Assembly (NCBI RefSeq): GCF_900129845.1
Contig: NZ_FQXB01000001.1
Span: forward strand, 1,488,001-1,552,000
Length of the DNA: 64,000 nucleotides
Direction of reading: 5' to 3'
DNA from: Cognatiyoonia sediminum
GTDB taxonomy: Bacteria; Pseudomonadota; Alphaproteobacteria; Rhodobacterales; Rhodobacteraceae
A program made the position numbers and the translations under genes. The notes beneath the pieces are model-generated. The model saw nothing but the letters and a program-made list of their open reading frames with translations. It was not told the origin of the DNA and made no database searches. This document shows positions 1 to 7,064 of the stretch, one piece after another. Position 1 is the stretch's first letter; each line of letters starts with the position of its first letter.

Positions 1-590
1 GCCTCTGCACTGAGAGCGCGAAAATCGCCTAGCGCGCAGCGCAGTTTGGGGTGCTCCCAATCCCACCACGCCAGCGCGATCAAACGGTCGGCTATCTCTC
101 TTGGTTGGCGCAACCGCAGCGCCTTCGCTGGCGTGCCGGCAACAATAGTAAAGGGATCGACATCTTTGGTGACAACGGCCCCAGCCGCGACAACAGCTCC
201 ATCTCCAAGTGTCACCTCAGGTTTAATCATTGCACCCGCGCCGATCCATGTATCGTGCCCAATTACAGAGATGCGGGATTTGCGGTGGGCGAAAAAATCC
301 GCATCGCAACCAACATCATCCCAATAATCATCAGATCGATAGAGAAAATGATGCAGCGACGCCGTGTGCAGGGGATGGTCTGTCGCACCAATTCTGCTGA
401 ACGCTGCGATGTTTGCAAACTTGCCGATCTTTGCATTGGCCACATCGGCATATCGATCGCAATAGCTGTAATCATCAAAGCTAGAATGCGCGATGCGGCT
501 ACCTCTACCGATCTCCACAAAGGACCCAAAAGAACTGTCCGTGATCTCGCAATCAGGGTGAATGAACGGGTCGTTTCCCAGACGTGTCAT
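1..590 (-). CDS. Hexapeptide-repeat acyltransferase of the phosphonate cluster (3' end beyond window)
   Basis: The reverse-strand frame opens at an ATG (588-590) and stays open to the window edge, giving at least 196 codons. The protein shows the period-six pattern of left-handed beta-helix transferases (for example [12 protein letters not shown]) and the WIGAGAMI and AGTPAKAL signatures of LpxA/CAT-like acetyltransferases. A family of such transferases is known to travel with phn genes in proteobacteria, but its acceptor substrate is not established. The start codon overlaps the phnE stop codon (TGATG), so it is translationally coupled to the transporter. A cytoplasmic role in phosphonate metabolism is inferred from this position. 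The C-terminus is not visible. Confidence 0.85.
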   Translation of the reverse strand, partial: MTRLGNDPFIHPDCEITDSSFGSFVEIGRGSRIAHSSFDDYSYCDRYADVANAKIGKFANIAAFSRIGATDHPLHTASLHHFLYRSDDYWDDVGCDADFFAHRKSRISVIGHDTWIGAGAMIKPEVTLGDGAVVAAGAVVTKDVDPFTIVAGTPAKALRLRQPREIADRLIALAWWDWEHPKLRCALGDFRALSAE

Positions 591-1903
591 CAGTCTTTCC
601 GCCCAATCAACTTGCCGCGAAGCCAACCAGAGAACCAATCCATGAACATGACCATCAGAATGATAACAACGATGTAGTAAGCGACTTCTTCCCAATCCTT
701 TTGCGTCTGAATGGCTTGGGTCAACAAAAGGCCAATACCGCCGCCAGTGATCGCACCGATAATCGTGGCAGACCGCGTGTTAGATTCAAGGAAGTAAAGG
801 ATCTGAGCCAACAAGACTGGCACCACTTGTGGGATTACGCCGAACCGATAGCGCTGAAGAGGTTTTGCACCCGTCGATGACACACCTTCGATCTGTCTCT
901 GATCCACGTTCTCGAGCGCTTCGGAAAAGGTTTTTCCGAATGTTCCTGTGTCCGTGATCAAGATGGCCAGCGTACCAGTCAACGGACCTGGGCCGAATGC
1001 ACGTGCCAATACAACTGTCCAAATTAGGGCATCGACGCCACGGACAAAATCAAAAAAACGGCGCGTGGTGGCGCGGATCAGCATAAATGGAGAGAAACGT
1101 TTTGCTGCGAGAAACGCGAGCGGCAAAGCGATCATTGCGGCACCCATTGTGCCTAGGAACGCCATCAATATTGTTTCACCAATCGCCCAAGCAACATCGC
1201 CATGTCTCCACATTTTGTTGTACCAAAAGTCATTGGCTGCACCCGATACATTGCTGCGCTCGGGATCAATTTGCTGACCAAAGAAAATGGAAGTGAAGCT
1301 TTGCCCATAGTACGGGCTATCAAGAGTGAACCAGAAGAGTTCCCAACCGGGGAAATAGTTGAACACTTCGGTCCGAGCGCCCGTCAGTGTGATGCGTCCT
1401 TCCTCGGTTGTGATCCCAATCCGCCTGTCTGATGCAGAAATCCAGTCTGGCAGCTCATCAGGCAGATTACTGGTGACCTTACGTCCCTCAGCCTGCGCCT
1501 CGATCAGAGGAAAGCCGGGTATCTCAATTTCGGTCCGATTGTCTGGCAAATATCGCACTATATGATCGCCGCCGAGGTCAATGGTCAAGACATCATCGCC
1601 GCTGACCCAATCCGGGCGTTCTCCATCGGGATATAGCCCTTTACGCTCTCCTTCGACGGCGTAGACGACATCACCACTACGATTGTCTCGCGTTACGTGG
1701 ACCTTGTAGGACCAACTATCGGAAGCAAGCGTGACAGCATTGTTCCAATTCGCGCGCCCGGCAAGACCTGCGACATCAAACGAAAAGAAAATGTAGATAA
1801 GGTAAGTCACAATCACTGCGGGGATGGCAAAGCCCACAAGACGCTTACGTTTAAAGAGGCTGTCCGCGGCGAGCTTGGATGCATTGATATCGACAGCAGT
1901 CAT
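590..1903 (-). CDS. phnE: Phosphonate ABC transporter permease PhnE, long form with periplasmic insert
   Basis: 437 residues, longer than a usual PhnE (about 260-300). An N-terminal membrane segment (about residues 22-42) is followed by about 150 mostly hydrophilic residues, likely periplasmic. The C-terminal half is a binding-protein-dependent permease domain with a clear EAA-type loop ([20 protein letters not shown], followed by a [13 protein letters not shown] segment). It should pair with the shorter PhnE upstream to form the membrane channel served by PhnC and PhnD. The start overlaps the previous permease gene by four bases (ATGA). Two unequal PhnE proteins are common in alphaproteobacterial phn clusters. 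What the periplasmic insert does is unknown. Confidence 0.9.
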   Translation of the reverse strand: MTAVDINASKLAADSLFKRKRLVGFAIPAVIVTYLIYIFFSFDVAGLAGRANWNNAVTLASDSWSYKVHVTRDNRSGDVVYAVEGERKGLYPDGERPDWVSGDDVLTIDLGGDHIVRYLPDNRTEIEIPGFPLIEAQAEGRKVTSNLPDELPDWISASDRRIGITTEEGRITLTGARTEVFNYFPGWELFWFTLDSPYYGQSFTSIFFGQQIDPERSNVSGAANDFWYNKMWRHGDVAWAIGETILMAFLGTMGAAMIALPLAFLAAKRFSPFMLIRATTRRFFDFVRGVDALIWTVVLARAFGPGPLTGTLAILITDTGTFGKTFSEALENVDQRQIEGVSSTGAKPLQRYRFGVIPQVVPVLLAQILYFLESNTRSATIIGAITGGGIGLLLTQAIQTQKDWEEVAYYIVVIILMVMFMDWFSGWLRGKLIGRKD

Positions 1904-2775
1904 TGAGCTTGTCCTTCGGTGAGACGATTACGGTAACGGCTGGACAATTGATCGAAGAAGACGATCGTGCAGAACAGCAGAATGAAAATGGCGGCGGCTT
2001 CGTCAAATCGCCCGGGCCCCCAAGCCATGGCGTTTCGCAGTTCGTAGCCAAGTCCGCCTGCGCCAACAAAGCCGAGAATGGCAGAGGCGCGGATATTGAT
2101 CTCAAATCGCAACAGCGAATAACTGATATAGTTCGGAGCCACCTGCGGTAAGACGCCAAGTAGCATTCTCTGGGACCATGTCGCCCCAGTGGACGCGAGG
2201 CCTTCGACAGGTTTCAAATCGGCATTTTCTGCAACTTCGGAGAACATCTTCCCGAGTGCTCCGGCTGTGTGGATTGCGATGGCGATCATCGCCGGTACCG
2301 GACCACCGCCAAGAACAAAGATGAGGACCAGAGCAATGACAATCTCTGGAACGGCACGCATGATGTCCGAGATACGACGAAAAAGCGGAATAAGTCTTGG
2401 CCATTTGGCCAATCCGCGCGTTCCCAGAAGCGACAAGTATAGCCCGCCAAATACACCTAAAATGGTCGAGACGGCGGCGATATTGATCGTTTCGATCAAG
2501 GCTGGGAAATACTTAAGCAAAAGAGCGGGCATCTCGGCGCGGTTTTCCCAAGCTTCGGAAAGAACGTCAGCCGGGTAGTCTCCGATTTGATGCAGACCTT
2601 CCCAAAAACCGCCCGCGTTGCGTTCATTGACGGTGTAGAAACCGGCAACCATCATCACAACGAAAATCAAGAGCATCAGCCCACCGTAGAGGCGGCGCCG
2701 TTGAACCATTTCCATGTAGTGGGATTGGATATCCGAAACGCTTTGTTGCGTACTGCTAAACGCGATGTCTGCCAT
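1900..2775 (-). CDS. phnE: Phosphonate ABC transporter permease PhnE, short form
   Basis: 291 residues with the topology of a PhnE permease: a cytoplasmic N-terminus, a first membrane helix near residues 33-48, and a C-terminal set of helices with the permease loop (SEVAENADLKPVEGLASTGA) that contacts the ATPase. The loop is nearly the same as in the adjacent long PhnE, so the two probably form a heterodimer. It lies 62 bp downstream of phnD, separated by an intrinsic terminator that should lower its expression relative to the binding protein. It ends in a four-base overlap with the next permease. Confidence 0.93.
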   Translation of the reverse strand: MADIAFSSTQQSVSDIQSHYMEMVQRRRLYGGLMLLIFVVMMVAGFYTVNERNAGGFWEGLHQIGDYPADVLSEAWENRAEMPALLLKYFPALIETINIAAVSTILGVFGGLYLSLLGTRGLAKWPRLIPLFRRISDIMRAVPEIVIALVLIFVLGGGPVPAMIAIAIHTAGALGKMFSEVAENADLKPVEGLASTGATWSQRMLLGVLPQVAPNYISYSLLRFEINIRASAILGFVGAGGLGYELRNAMAWGPGRFDEAAAIFILLFCTIVFFDQLSSRYRNRLTEGQAQ

Positions 2776-2790
2776 GTTGCCCCCAGATGC

Positions 2791-2821
2791 AAAAAACCGG
2801 CAACCCTAGCGGGCTGCCGGT
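2791..2821 (-). terminator. Intrinsic terminator/attenuator between phnD and phnE
   Basis: Read on the reverse strand, ACCGGCA and TGCCGGT form a stem extended by CCC/GGG, followed directly by six T residues. This is a textbook rho-independent terminator inside the operon. It probably limits readthrough so that the periplasmic binding protein is made in excess over the permeases. Confidence 0.75.
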
Positions 2822-2837
2822 CCTGTCTTTGACGTAC

Positions 2838-3749
2838 TTAGCCGCCGATCTTCGCTTTGCGTGCTTCGACGATGGATATGTATGTGTCATGTGTCACGGG
2901 CTGGAAACCCAGTGTATCGCCTGCTGCGACGCCGTAGGCACAATCTGGATCCGCTTCATAGAGACCGTCGACCAGCTCTGTCATTGTGACTTTGACTTCT
3001 TCAGGAAGCGCCTGACGCAGAACAACAGGGCCTTCTGGGATAACCGCAGATTTCCAGATCTCTACCAGATCGTTCATGTCGATCAGACCAGCGTCAACCG
3101 CCTTGCGCAATGCGCCAGAGTTATAACCGTCTTCCCAGTTGCCCTGACCATCTGCCCAAGTCACACCACCGTCGATGTCGCCATTTGCGACAGCTACGAT
3201 TGTCTGCTCGTGACCGCCGGTGAATTTCACTTCACCAAAGTAGTCACCGGATTCCATTGTGATGCCGTCTTTGTACTGAGGGATCTCGATGGATGGGATC
3301 AGGTAGCCGGATGTGGAGTTTGGATCGCCAAAGCCAAAGACTTTACCTTCCATGTCATCCAACGATGTCACGCCGCTGTCGACGCGCGCAAAACCGATGG
3401 AGTGATATCCGATGGAACCGTCCAAGTTGACCTTAACCAAAACTGGCTCAACAGCTTCTGGATCTTGCAGGTAGGTTGCAGCATAGGAAGACGCACCCAA
3501 CCAAGCCATGTCGATTGTGCCGCCCAGTAGGCCTTGGATCACTCCGTTGTAGTCCGCAGGGGCAAACAGCTTTGTTTCAACGCCAAGTGCTTCGGATGCA
3601 TATTCCTGCAAACAAGCATAGCTGTTCATCCGGTCTTGCGCGTTTTCGCCGCCCAAGATGCCGATGCGAAACTGGTCGATGCCTTCAGCAAAAGCAGCTG
3701 AGCTGAGGCTGGTTGTGGCGACAAGCGCCAGTGCGAGGGTCTTTTTCAT
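2838..3749 (-). CDS. phnD: Phosphonate ABC transporter substrate-binding protein PhnD
   Basis: 303 residues. A Sec signal peptide (about residues 1-21, ending SSAAFAEG) precedes a periplasmic binding fold of the phosphate/phosphite/phosphonate family, with FRIGILGGENAQDR at the start and a conserved hinge region around GGHEQTIVAVANGDIDGG. The family binds alkylphosphonates such as 2-aminoethylphosphonate in the periplasm and delivers them to the PhnE channel. The gene lies between phnC (57 bp upstream) and the two phnE genes. The exact ligand cannot be told from sequence alone. Confidence 0.95.
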   Translation of the reverse strand: MKKTLALALVATTSLSSAAFAEGIDQFRIGILGGENAQDRMNSYACLQEYASEALGVETKLFAPADYNGVIQGLLGGTIDMAWLGASSYAATYLQDPEAVEPVLVKVNLDGSIGYHSIGFARVDSGVTSLDDMEGKVFGFGDPNSTSGYLIPSIEIPQYKDGITMESGDYFGEVKFTGGHEQTIVAVANGDIDGGVTWADGQGNWEDGYNSGALRKAVDAGLIDMNDLVEIWKSAVIPEGPVVLRQALPEEVKVTMTELVDGLYEADPDCAYGVAAGDTLGFQPVTHDTYISIVEARKAKIGG

Positions 3750-3806
3750 CGTTCTCTCCGTAAGTTTGATGAAGGTGGCCCGCGTCTGACGCGGGTTAGA
3801 ACTGGC

Positions 3807-4622
3807 TCAGGCGACGGCTTCCGCCGCTTGTTTTGCAGACCTGTCCAGTGTTTCGATTTCGGTAGACGTGGCAGCCTCCGAAAAATCCGCGCCTGCACCG
3901 TAGATGTCTCGTGCGACACCTGTTGTGAGTTGCGCGGGCGTGCCGTCAAAAACGATCCGACCGTCTCGCATACCGATGACGCGGTCGCAGTAGCGGCGTG
4001 CCGTATCAAGCGTATGCAGGTTGGCGATGACCATGCGACCGTCTTCTTCATGGATCGTTCGCAATGATTGCATAACGACCTGTGCATTCATCGGGTCGAG
4101 GGATGCGATTGGTTCGTCGGCAAGAATGATTTTTGGGTCCTGCATCAATGCGCGCGCGATCGCGACACGTTGCTGCTGACCACCAGAAAGAGCCTCCGCC
4201 CTTTTTGGCGCTTGTTCCGCGATACCCAATCGGTCAAGGATCTCGATGGCATGGTGGATATCTGATTGCGGATACAAGTTGAACAAAGTCGCAAAGGTTG
4301 ACCGCTGGTTCAAAGTTCCGTGCAAGACGTTCGATACAACGTCCATGCGAGGAACCAGGTTAAACTGCTGGAAAATCATCGCGCAGCGGGATTGCCAATT
4401 CCGCTTGGCGGCACCCTTGAGATCAGTGATGTTTTCGCCTTCAAAAACAATCGATCCCTCCGTGGGATCGCTCAACCGGTTGACCATTCTAAGAAGGGTC
4501 GATTTCCCAGCTCCCGATCGGCCAATGATGCCGATCATCGTTGGCTTATCGACCTCAATGTTGGCTGAATCAACAGCCGTCTTCTCACCAAACCGCTTTG
4601 TCAGCGCGTCTATATGCAGCAT
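3807..4622 (-). CDS. phnC: Phosphonate ABC transporter ATP-binding protein PhnC
   Basis: 271 residues. Walker A is GRSGAGKST (residues 34-42), the ABC signature is LSGGQQQR, and Walker B is [13 protein letters not shown]. The spacing and the domain organisation match PhnC, the cytoplasmic ATPase that powers phosphonate import. It is the first gene of the leftward operon, and the 5' region carries two PhoB-type direct repeats on the same strand, so phosphate-starvation control is likely. Confidence 0.95.
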   Translation of the reverse strand: MLHIDALTKRFGEKTAVDSANIEVDKPTMIGIIGRSGAGKSTLLRMVNRLSDPTEGSIVFEGENITDLKGAAKRNWQSRCAMIFQQFNLVPRMDVVSNVLHGTLNQRSTFATLFNLYPQSDIHHAIEILDRLGIAEQAPKRAEALSGGQQQRVAIARALMQDPKIILADEPIASLDPMNAQVVMQSLRTIHEEDGRMVIANLHTLDTARRYCDRVIGMRDGRIVFDGTPAQLTTGVARDIYGAGADFSEAATSTEIETLDRSAKQAAEAVA

Positions 4623-4661
4623 ATCGCCCCCAAGAATTTGAGGGCGACGCTAAGTAGGTTT

Positions 4662-4722
4662 CACGACACAAAAGTGACGCCTAGGATTCAGTTTTGTTTA
4701 ATTCTTGAAACGGTTTTGTGAC
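4662..4722 (-). promoter_or_regulatory. Candidate tandem Pho boxes upstream of phnC
   Basis: Two reverse-strand sites have the 11-bp GTCA-type repeat spacing that PhoB recognises. The first (4706-4722) reads GTCACAAAACCGTTTCA and matches 12 of 17 positions of the enteric Pho box by hand alignment. The second (4662-4678) reads GTCACTTTTGTGTCGTG and keeps mainly the two core repeats. Both lie 40-100 bp upstream of the phnC start. Binding is inferred. Confidence 0.5.
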
Positions 4723-4788
4723 GGCGACGTCGCTCTAAATGCAATCTAGGGTAGATTTTCGAGCGGCACGATTAAAATTATCCACAGG

Positions 4789-4807
4789 TCGTCATAAAAC
4801 TGTTACG
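4789..4807 (+). promoter_or_regulatory. Candidate Pho box upstream of the small exported protein
   Basis: The forward strand reads TCGTCATAAAACTGTTACG, with two GTCA-like cores exactly 11 bp apart; 14 of 17 core positions match the PhoB consensus by hand alignment. It ends only 30 bp before the ATG of the exported ORF, so the transcript leader would be very short. It could also serve phnC on the other strand as an upstream site. Confidence 0.5.
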
Positions 4808-4837
4808 TTTTAAATTCCGATGGTCTAACCTTTGAAT

Positions 4838-5125
4838 ATGCGGTTCGCCCTATCTCTCGCCTTTTGTTTCTTGCTACCAAGTTTTGGGGCTGCGCAGATT
4901 GCTGACCTAGATTGCGACGACCGTGAAAGGCTGACTGAAACGCTTGAAAATGTCCTCGGGGCGACAAGACAAGGCATCGGACTTCGAGACCCTGACACCA
5001 CTCTTGAGATTTGGGTACAGACGCGAAACAGCGATTGGTTTATCGTTCAGAGCTACGCCAACGGGACGTCTTGCATCGTCGCTATGGGCGAGTTCTGGGA
5101 AGATCGGGTCAACGGCCCAGCTTAA
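4838..5125 (+). CDS. Small exported protein, unrecognised, probably phosphate-regulated
   Basis: The ATG at 4838 gives 95 residues; a TTG two codons upstream is a less likely start. The first 20 residues form a good Sec signal peptide (hydrophobic core then GAAQ). The mature part is short, acidic and has two cysteines, one near the N-terminus (DLDCDD) and one in a GTSCIVAMGE segment near the end. Small periplasmic proteins of this shape, with a C-terminal GxxC segment, are common in Rhodobacteraceae, but I know of no function. It is divergent from phnC and has a Pho-box-like site just upstream, which suggests a role under phosphate limitation. Confidence 0.65.
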   Translation: MRFALSLAFCFLLPSFGAAQIADLDCDDRERLTETLENVLGATRQGIGLRDPDTTLEIWVQTRNSDWFIVQSYANGTSCIVAMGEFWEDRVNGPA

Positions 5126-5608
5126 GCGGTTATTCAGACTAATCGGTCATTTGTGGATAGCGCGGAGGCCGCGAAAGCATGTGTTTCCTGATAGCTGATG
5201 CATTGCATCAATTTCGGACGTACTATCACCGGCAACTTCGGGTCGAAAGCTGCGCATGGCTTCTTATGCACGAACAAAACAGTTGGACTGCGCAAGAAGG
5301 AGACCTTGCTCAAAGCTGCCGTAAGCTTTTTCCCAACATTCCTAGTGGCACCCCTGACTGAAAGGCTGCTTTTCACTTCTGGTCGTGGAGACCGTGCACT
5401 CGCCGCGAACTTCGGCTTTCCGCCCATCGCTTCAAAATGAGCGAGGCGCAGCATTGGTCACTAAGGGCTCAAAGCGGTTGTTTGCTCAACGGACAACCAA
5501 TGTCAGCTGTAAAGGCCGAACAGCCATTTGCTGCGTTCTATTGCTGATCAACTAAACAGTCGGACCATACCTGCAAATAGTTATGGGAGAAGCCTAATGT
5601 ATTAGAGT
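5126..5608. other. Gene-poor stretch with no convincing coding sequence
   Basis: About 480 bp between the small exported protein and the nuclease. Open frames exist on both strands (for example a reverse frame at 5134-5454), but they lack a ribosome binding site, domain signatures or a sensible composition. It may hold remnants of an older gene or a lineage-specific intergenic repeat. I see no RNA gene. Confidence 0.4.
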
Positions 5609-6004
5609 TTAGTCGCAGTAACTCGCTCTCCGTATCCGCGATTTTGCTGCTGGCGTCTCCAAGTACGCGTAACGACCACCTGAATATCTGCGGCAGTCAA
5701 GGGCGTGACCTGCCGCGATCACTGCAGCACCCACATCCTCGCCGTCGGCATAGCAGACGCCGACCCAGCGATCATGCGTACGCTCGCCATTTAAGTCGCA
5801 CTCGATACTCTTGCCACGCAGATAACTGACCATCCATCGACGTGCATCTTGTCCTGCCCTGGTCCTAAGTTCAGGCGCATCCACCCCGTTTAATCGAACC
5901 GGCGTCCCGTCAACAACGATCGTATCAGCATCACGGACATGAAGTCCGGATGCACTTGCGGTTGTTGCCACTGTGGTCAGCGCGACCACGAGAACTCTTA
6001 ACAT
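5609..6004 (-). CDS. Secreted thermonuclease-family (SNase-like) protein
   Basis: 131 residues with a Sec signal peptide (about residues 1-19). The mature part is a compact staphylococcal-nuclease fold: VRDADTIVVDG supplies the calcium-binding Asp, RLNGVDAPELRTRAGQ holds the first catalytic arginine region, and ERTHDRWVGVCY the second. Members cut DNA or RNA phosphodiesters outside the cytoplasm. It is shorter than classical SNase but close to the many small periplasmic forms in Rhodobacteraceae. It stands alone, 23 bp from the ORF upstream of it. Confidence 0.85.
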   Translation of the reverse strand: MLRVLVVALTTVATTASASGLHVRDADTIVVDGTPVRLNGVDAPELRTRAGQDARRWMVSYLRGKSIECDLNGERTHDRWVGVCYADGEDVGAAVIAAGHALDCRRYSGGRYAYLETPAAKSRIRRASYCD

Positions 6005-6026
6005 ATCAAATCTCTCTAATTTGGGA

Positions 6027-6395
6027 TCAATCCAAGACTTGGGTCGCTATCCGAGTTTCCGTCAGCTCTTCTTCTACTAAGATGTATATCTCTTCGGGTG
6101 GAGTGTTTAGCGAATAGAGCATCAATTCAGAATTAACACCCATATCGATCAGGTGCTGCATTGTTTCGCCCTGCCCTTTCTGAATGCCCTGTCTGACGTC
6201 AGCGCTAATGAGACAGTTTAGGGTGATTTGATAAGAGAGGGTTTCTTGCGCGAAGTAGAGGTGATTTAATGCGAGCGTCTTGCGAGAAGTGCACTTTTTG
6301 GGTTTCGGTTTGACTTTCGAAATCAGTACCGCTGAACCTTTCGGTATTTCGGAGTTATTGTCGGTTTTTTTGTTACAAAGGACTGTTACATTCAA
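6027..6395 (-). CDS. Hypothetical ORF, uncertain
   Basis: A 122-codon frame of lower GC content than its neighbours. The N-terminal half is lysine-rich and looks non-coding. The C-terminal 44 residues, starting at an internal Met (6156-6158 on the reverse strand), are acidic and more protein-like (ELMLYSLNTPPEEIYILVEE). I do not recognise a family. It borders the AT-rich repeat region that flanks the catabolic block, and could be a degraded gene. Confidence 0.3.
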   Translation of the reverse strand: MNVTVLCNKKTDNNSEIPKGSAVLISKVKPKPKKCTSRKTLALNHLYFAQETLSYQITLNCLISADVRQGIQKGQGETMQHLIDMGVNSELMLYSLNTPPEEIYILVEEELTETRIATQVLD

Positions 6396-6420
6396 CAGAG
6401 TTGTGATGGATTAAGTCACT

Positions 6421-6473
6421 GAATTTAATAAACTAAAAATCGGAAGTGGAATTTCCCCTAGGCTCCACCAAAA
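6421..6473 (+). repeat. Truncated third copy of the boundary repeat
   Basis: The 3' part (TTCCCCTAGGCTCCACCAAAA) matches the right-hand copy at 27500-27523 with few differences, including a shared core CCCCTAGGCTCCAC. Upstream similarity fades but still shows an AATAAACT segment. It lies 33 bp before the full left copy. Confidence 0.6.
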
Positions 6474-6505
6474 CCTTACAGATCAATAGGTTAGAAAAAA
6501 ATACT

Positions 6506-6596
6506 GAGGTGTGAAACACGATCGAAACACAACGCCACAATATCATTTAATATCAATAACTTACTGATACATTGGAGCCTCCTCTATGCTCCACCA
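6506..6596 (+). repeat. Left 91-bp boundary direct repeat
   Basis: It aligns without gaps to 27430-27520, 67 of 91 positions identical by hand count. The best-kept parts are AATATCATTTAATATCAATA and the 3' end GCTCCACCA. A GGAGC/GCTCC inverted repeat lies near its end. The tail looks like a tRNA or tmRNA 3' end with encoded CCA, the usual target of tyrosine integrases. Confidence 0.7.
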
Positions 6597-6815
6597 GAGC
6601 CATTTCGCGACTGCCATCGACGTCCCGTTCATGCAGGAGGTCTTTGACATTCTGATGCGAGAGCGGAAACCGGAAATACGGAAAGTCCGCAAAACCGTTG
6701 ACCTTGGGACTGGCTGAGAAGCCCTTTTTAGAAGGCAGGTTTGGTCACTCCCAGACGCTACGAAACCACCCTGCCCCTCTCAACACAATTTAATCCGACA
6801 ATGCTCCCCGTTTTC

Positions 6816-7064
6816 TTAGCCACCTGCGAGCCGCTTGATCAACATCACTTCGGCACCTTCAGGTAACTCCTTTGACCAATCGTCACGGTAAATTACGCCG
6901 TCTACGGCAACCGCAACCTGACCCCGGAACGGTGTTGCAAGTCCAGGATAACGTTCTTCGAGCTTTCGAAGCATTTCTCGTATATTACTGGCCTCAACAG
7001 TCGCGACGGACTGATTGTCGGCGAGCGGGCGCAAACCCGCCCACAATTTGACCTCAACCATCAC
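6816..7064 (-). CDS. MoaD/ThiS-like sulfur carrier protein
   Basis: 82 residues with the ubiquitin-like pattern of MoaD/ThiS: a short beta strand start (VEVKLWAGLRPLA), a central helix (IREMLRKLEERYPG) and the essential C-terminal Gly-Gly (KRLAGG). The Gly-Gly is normally adenylated and thiocarboxylated to donate sulfur, for molybdopterin synthesis in the case of MoaD. Its start overlaps the stop of the molybdenum hydroxylase large subunit by four bases (ATGA), so it is the last gene of that operon. It may supply sulfur for the cofactor, or act as a dedicated carrier in the pathway. No MoaE partner is in the window. Confidence 0.8.
   Translation of the reverse strand: MMVEVKLWAGLRPLADNQSVATVEASNIREMLRKLEERYPGLATPFRGQVAVAVDGVIYRDDWSKELPEGAEVMLIKRLAGG

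Larger units (their letters stand above)
6396..6815. other. AT-rich left boundary region of the catabolic block
   Basis: No convincing gene. It holds two copies of the boundary repeat (6421-6473 truncated and 6506-6596 full). A 43-codon forward frame (6586-6717) begins inside the second copy and reads FMQEVFDILMRERKPEIRKV; it resembles debris from a mobile element or transferred gene, but I cannot name the element. The change in base composition fits a recombination junction. Confidence 0.5.

Noticed and set aside
2787-3530. Forward open frame (247 codons) opposite phnD
   Set aside because: Antisense shadow of phnD, no ribosome binding site and no domain.
5134-5454. Reverse frame of 106 codons between the exported protein and the nuclease
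   Set aside because: No ribosome binding site, no recognisable domain and a Ser/Lys-rich composition typical of non-coding DNA.
6421-6596. The CCA-ended repeat as a complete tRNA or tmRNA gene
   Set aside because: Only the 3'-end-like part is present. No cloverleaf, anticodon arm or tag-peptide reading frame can be drawn.
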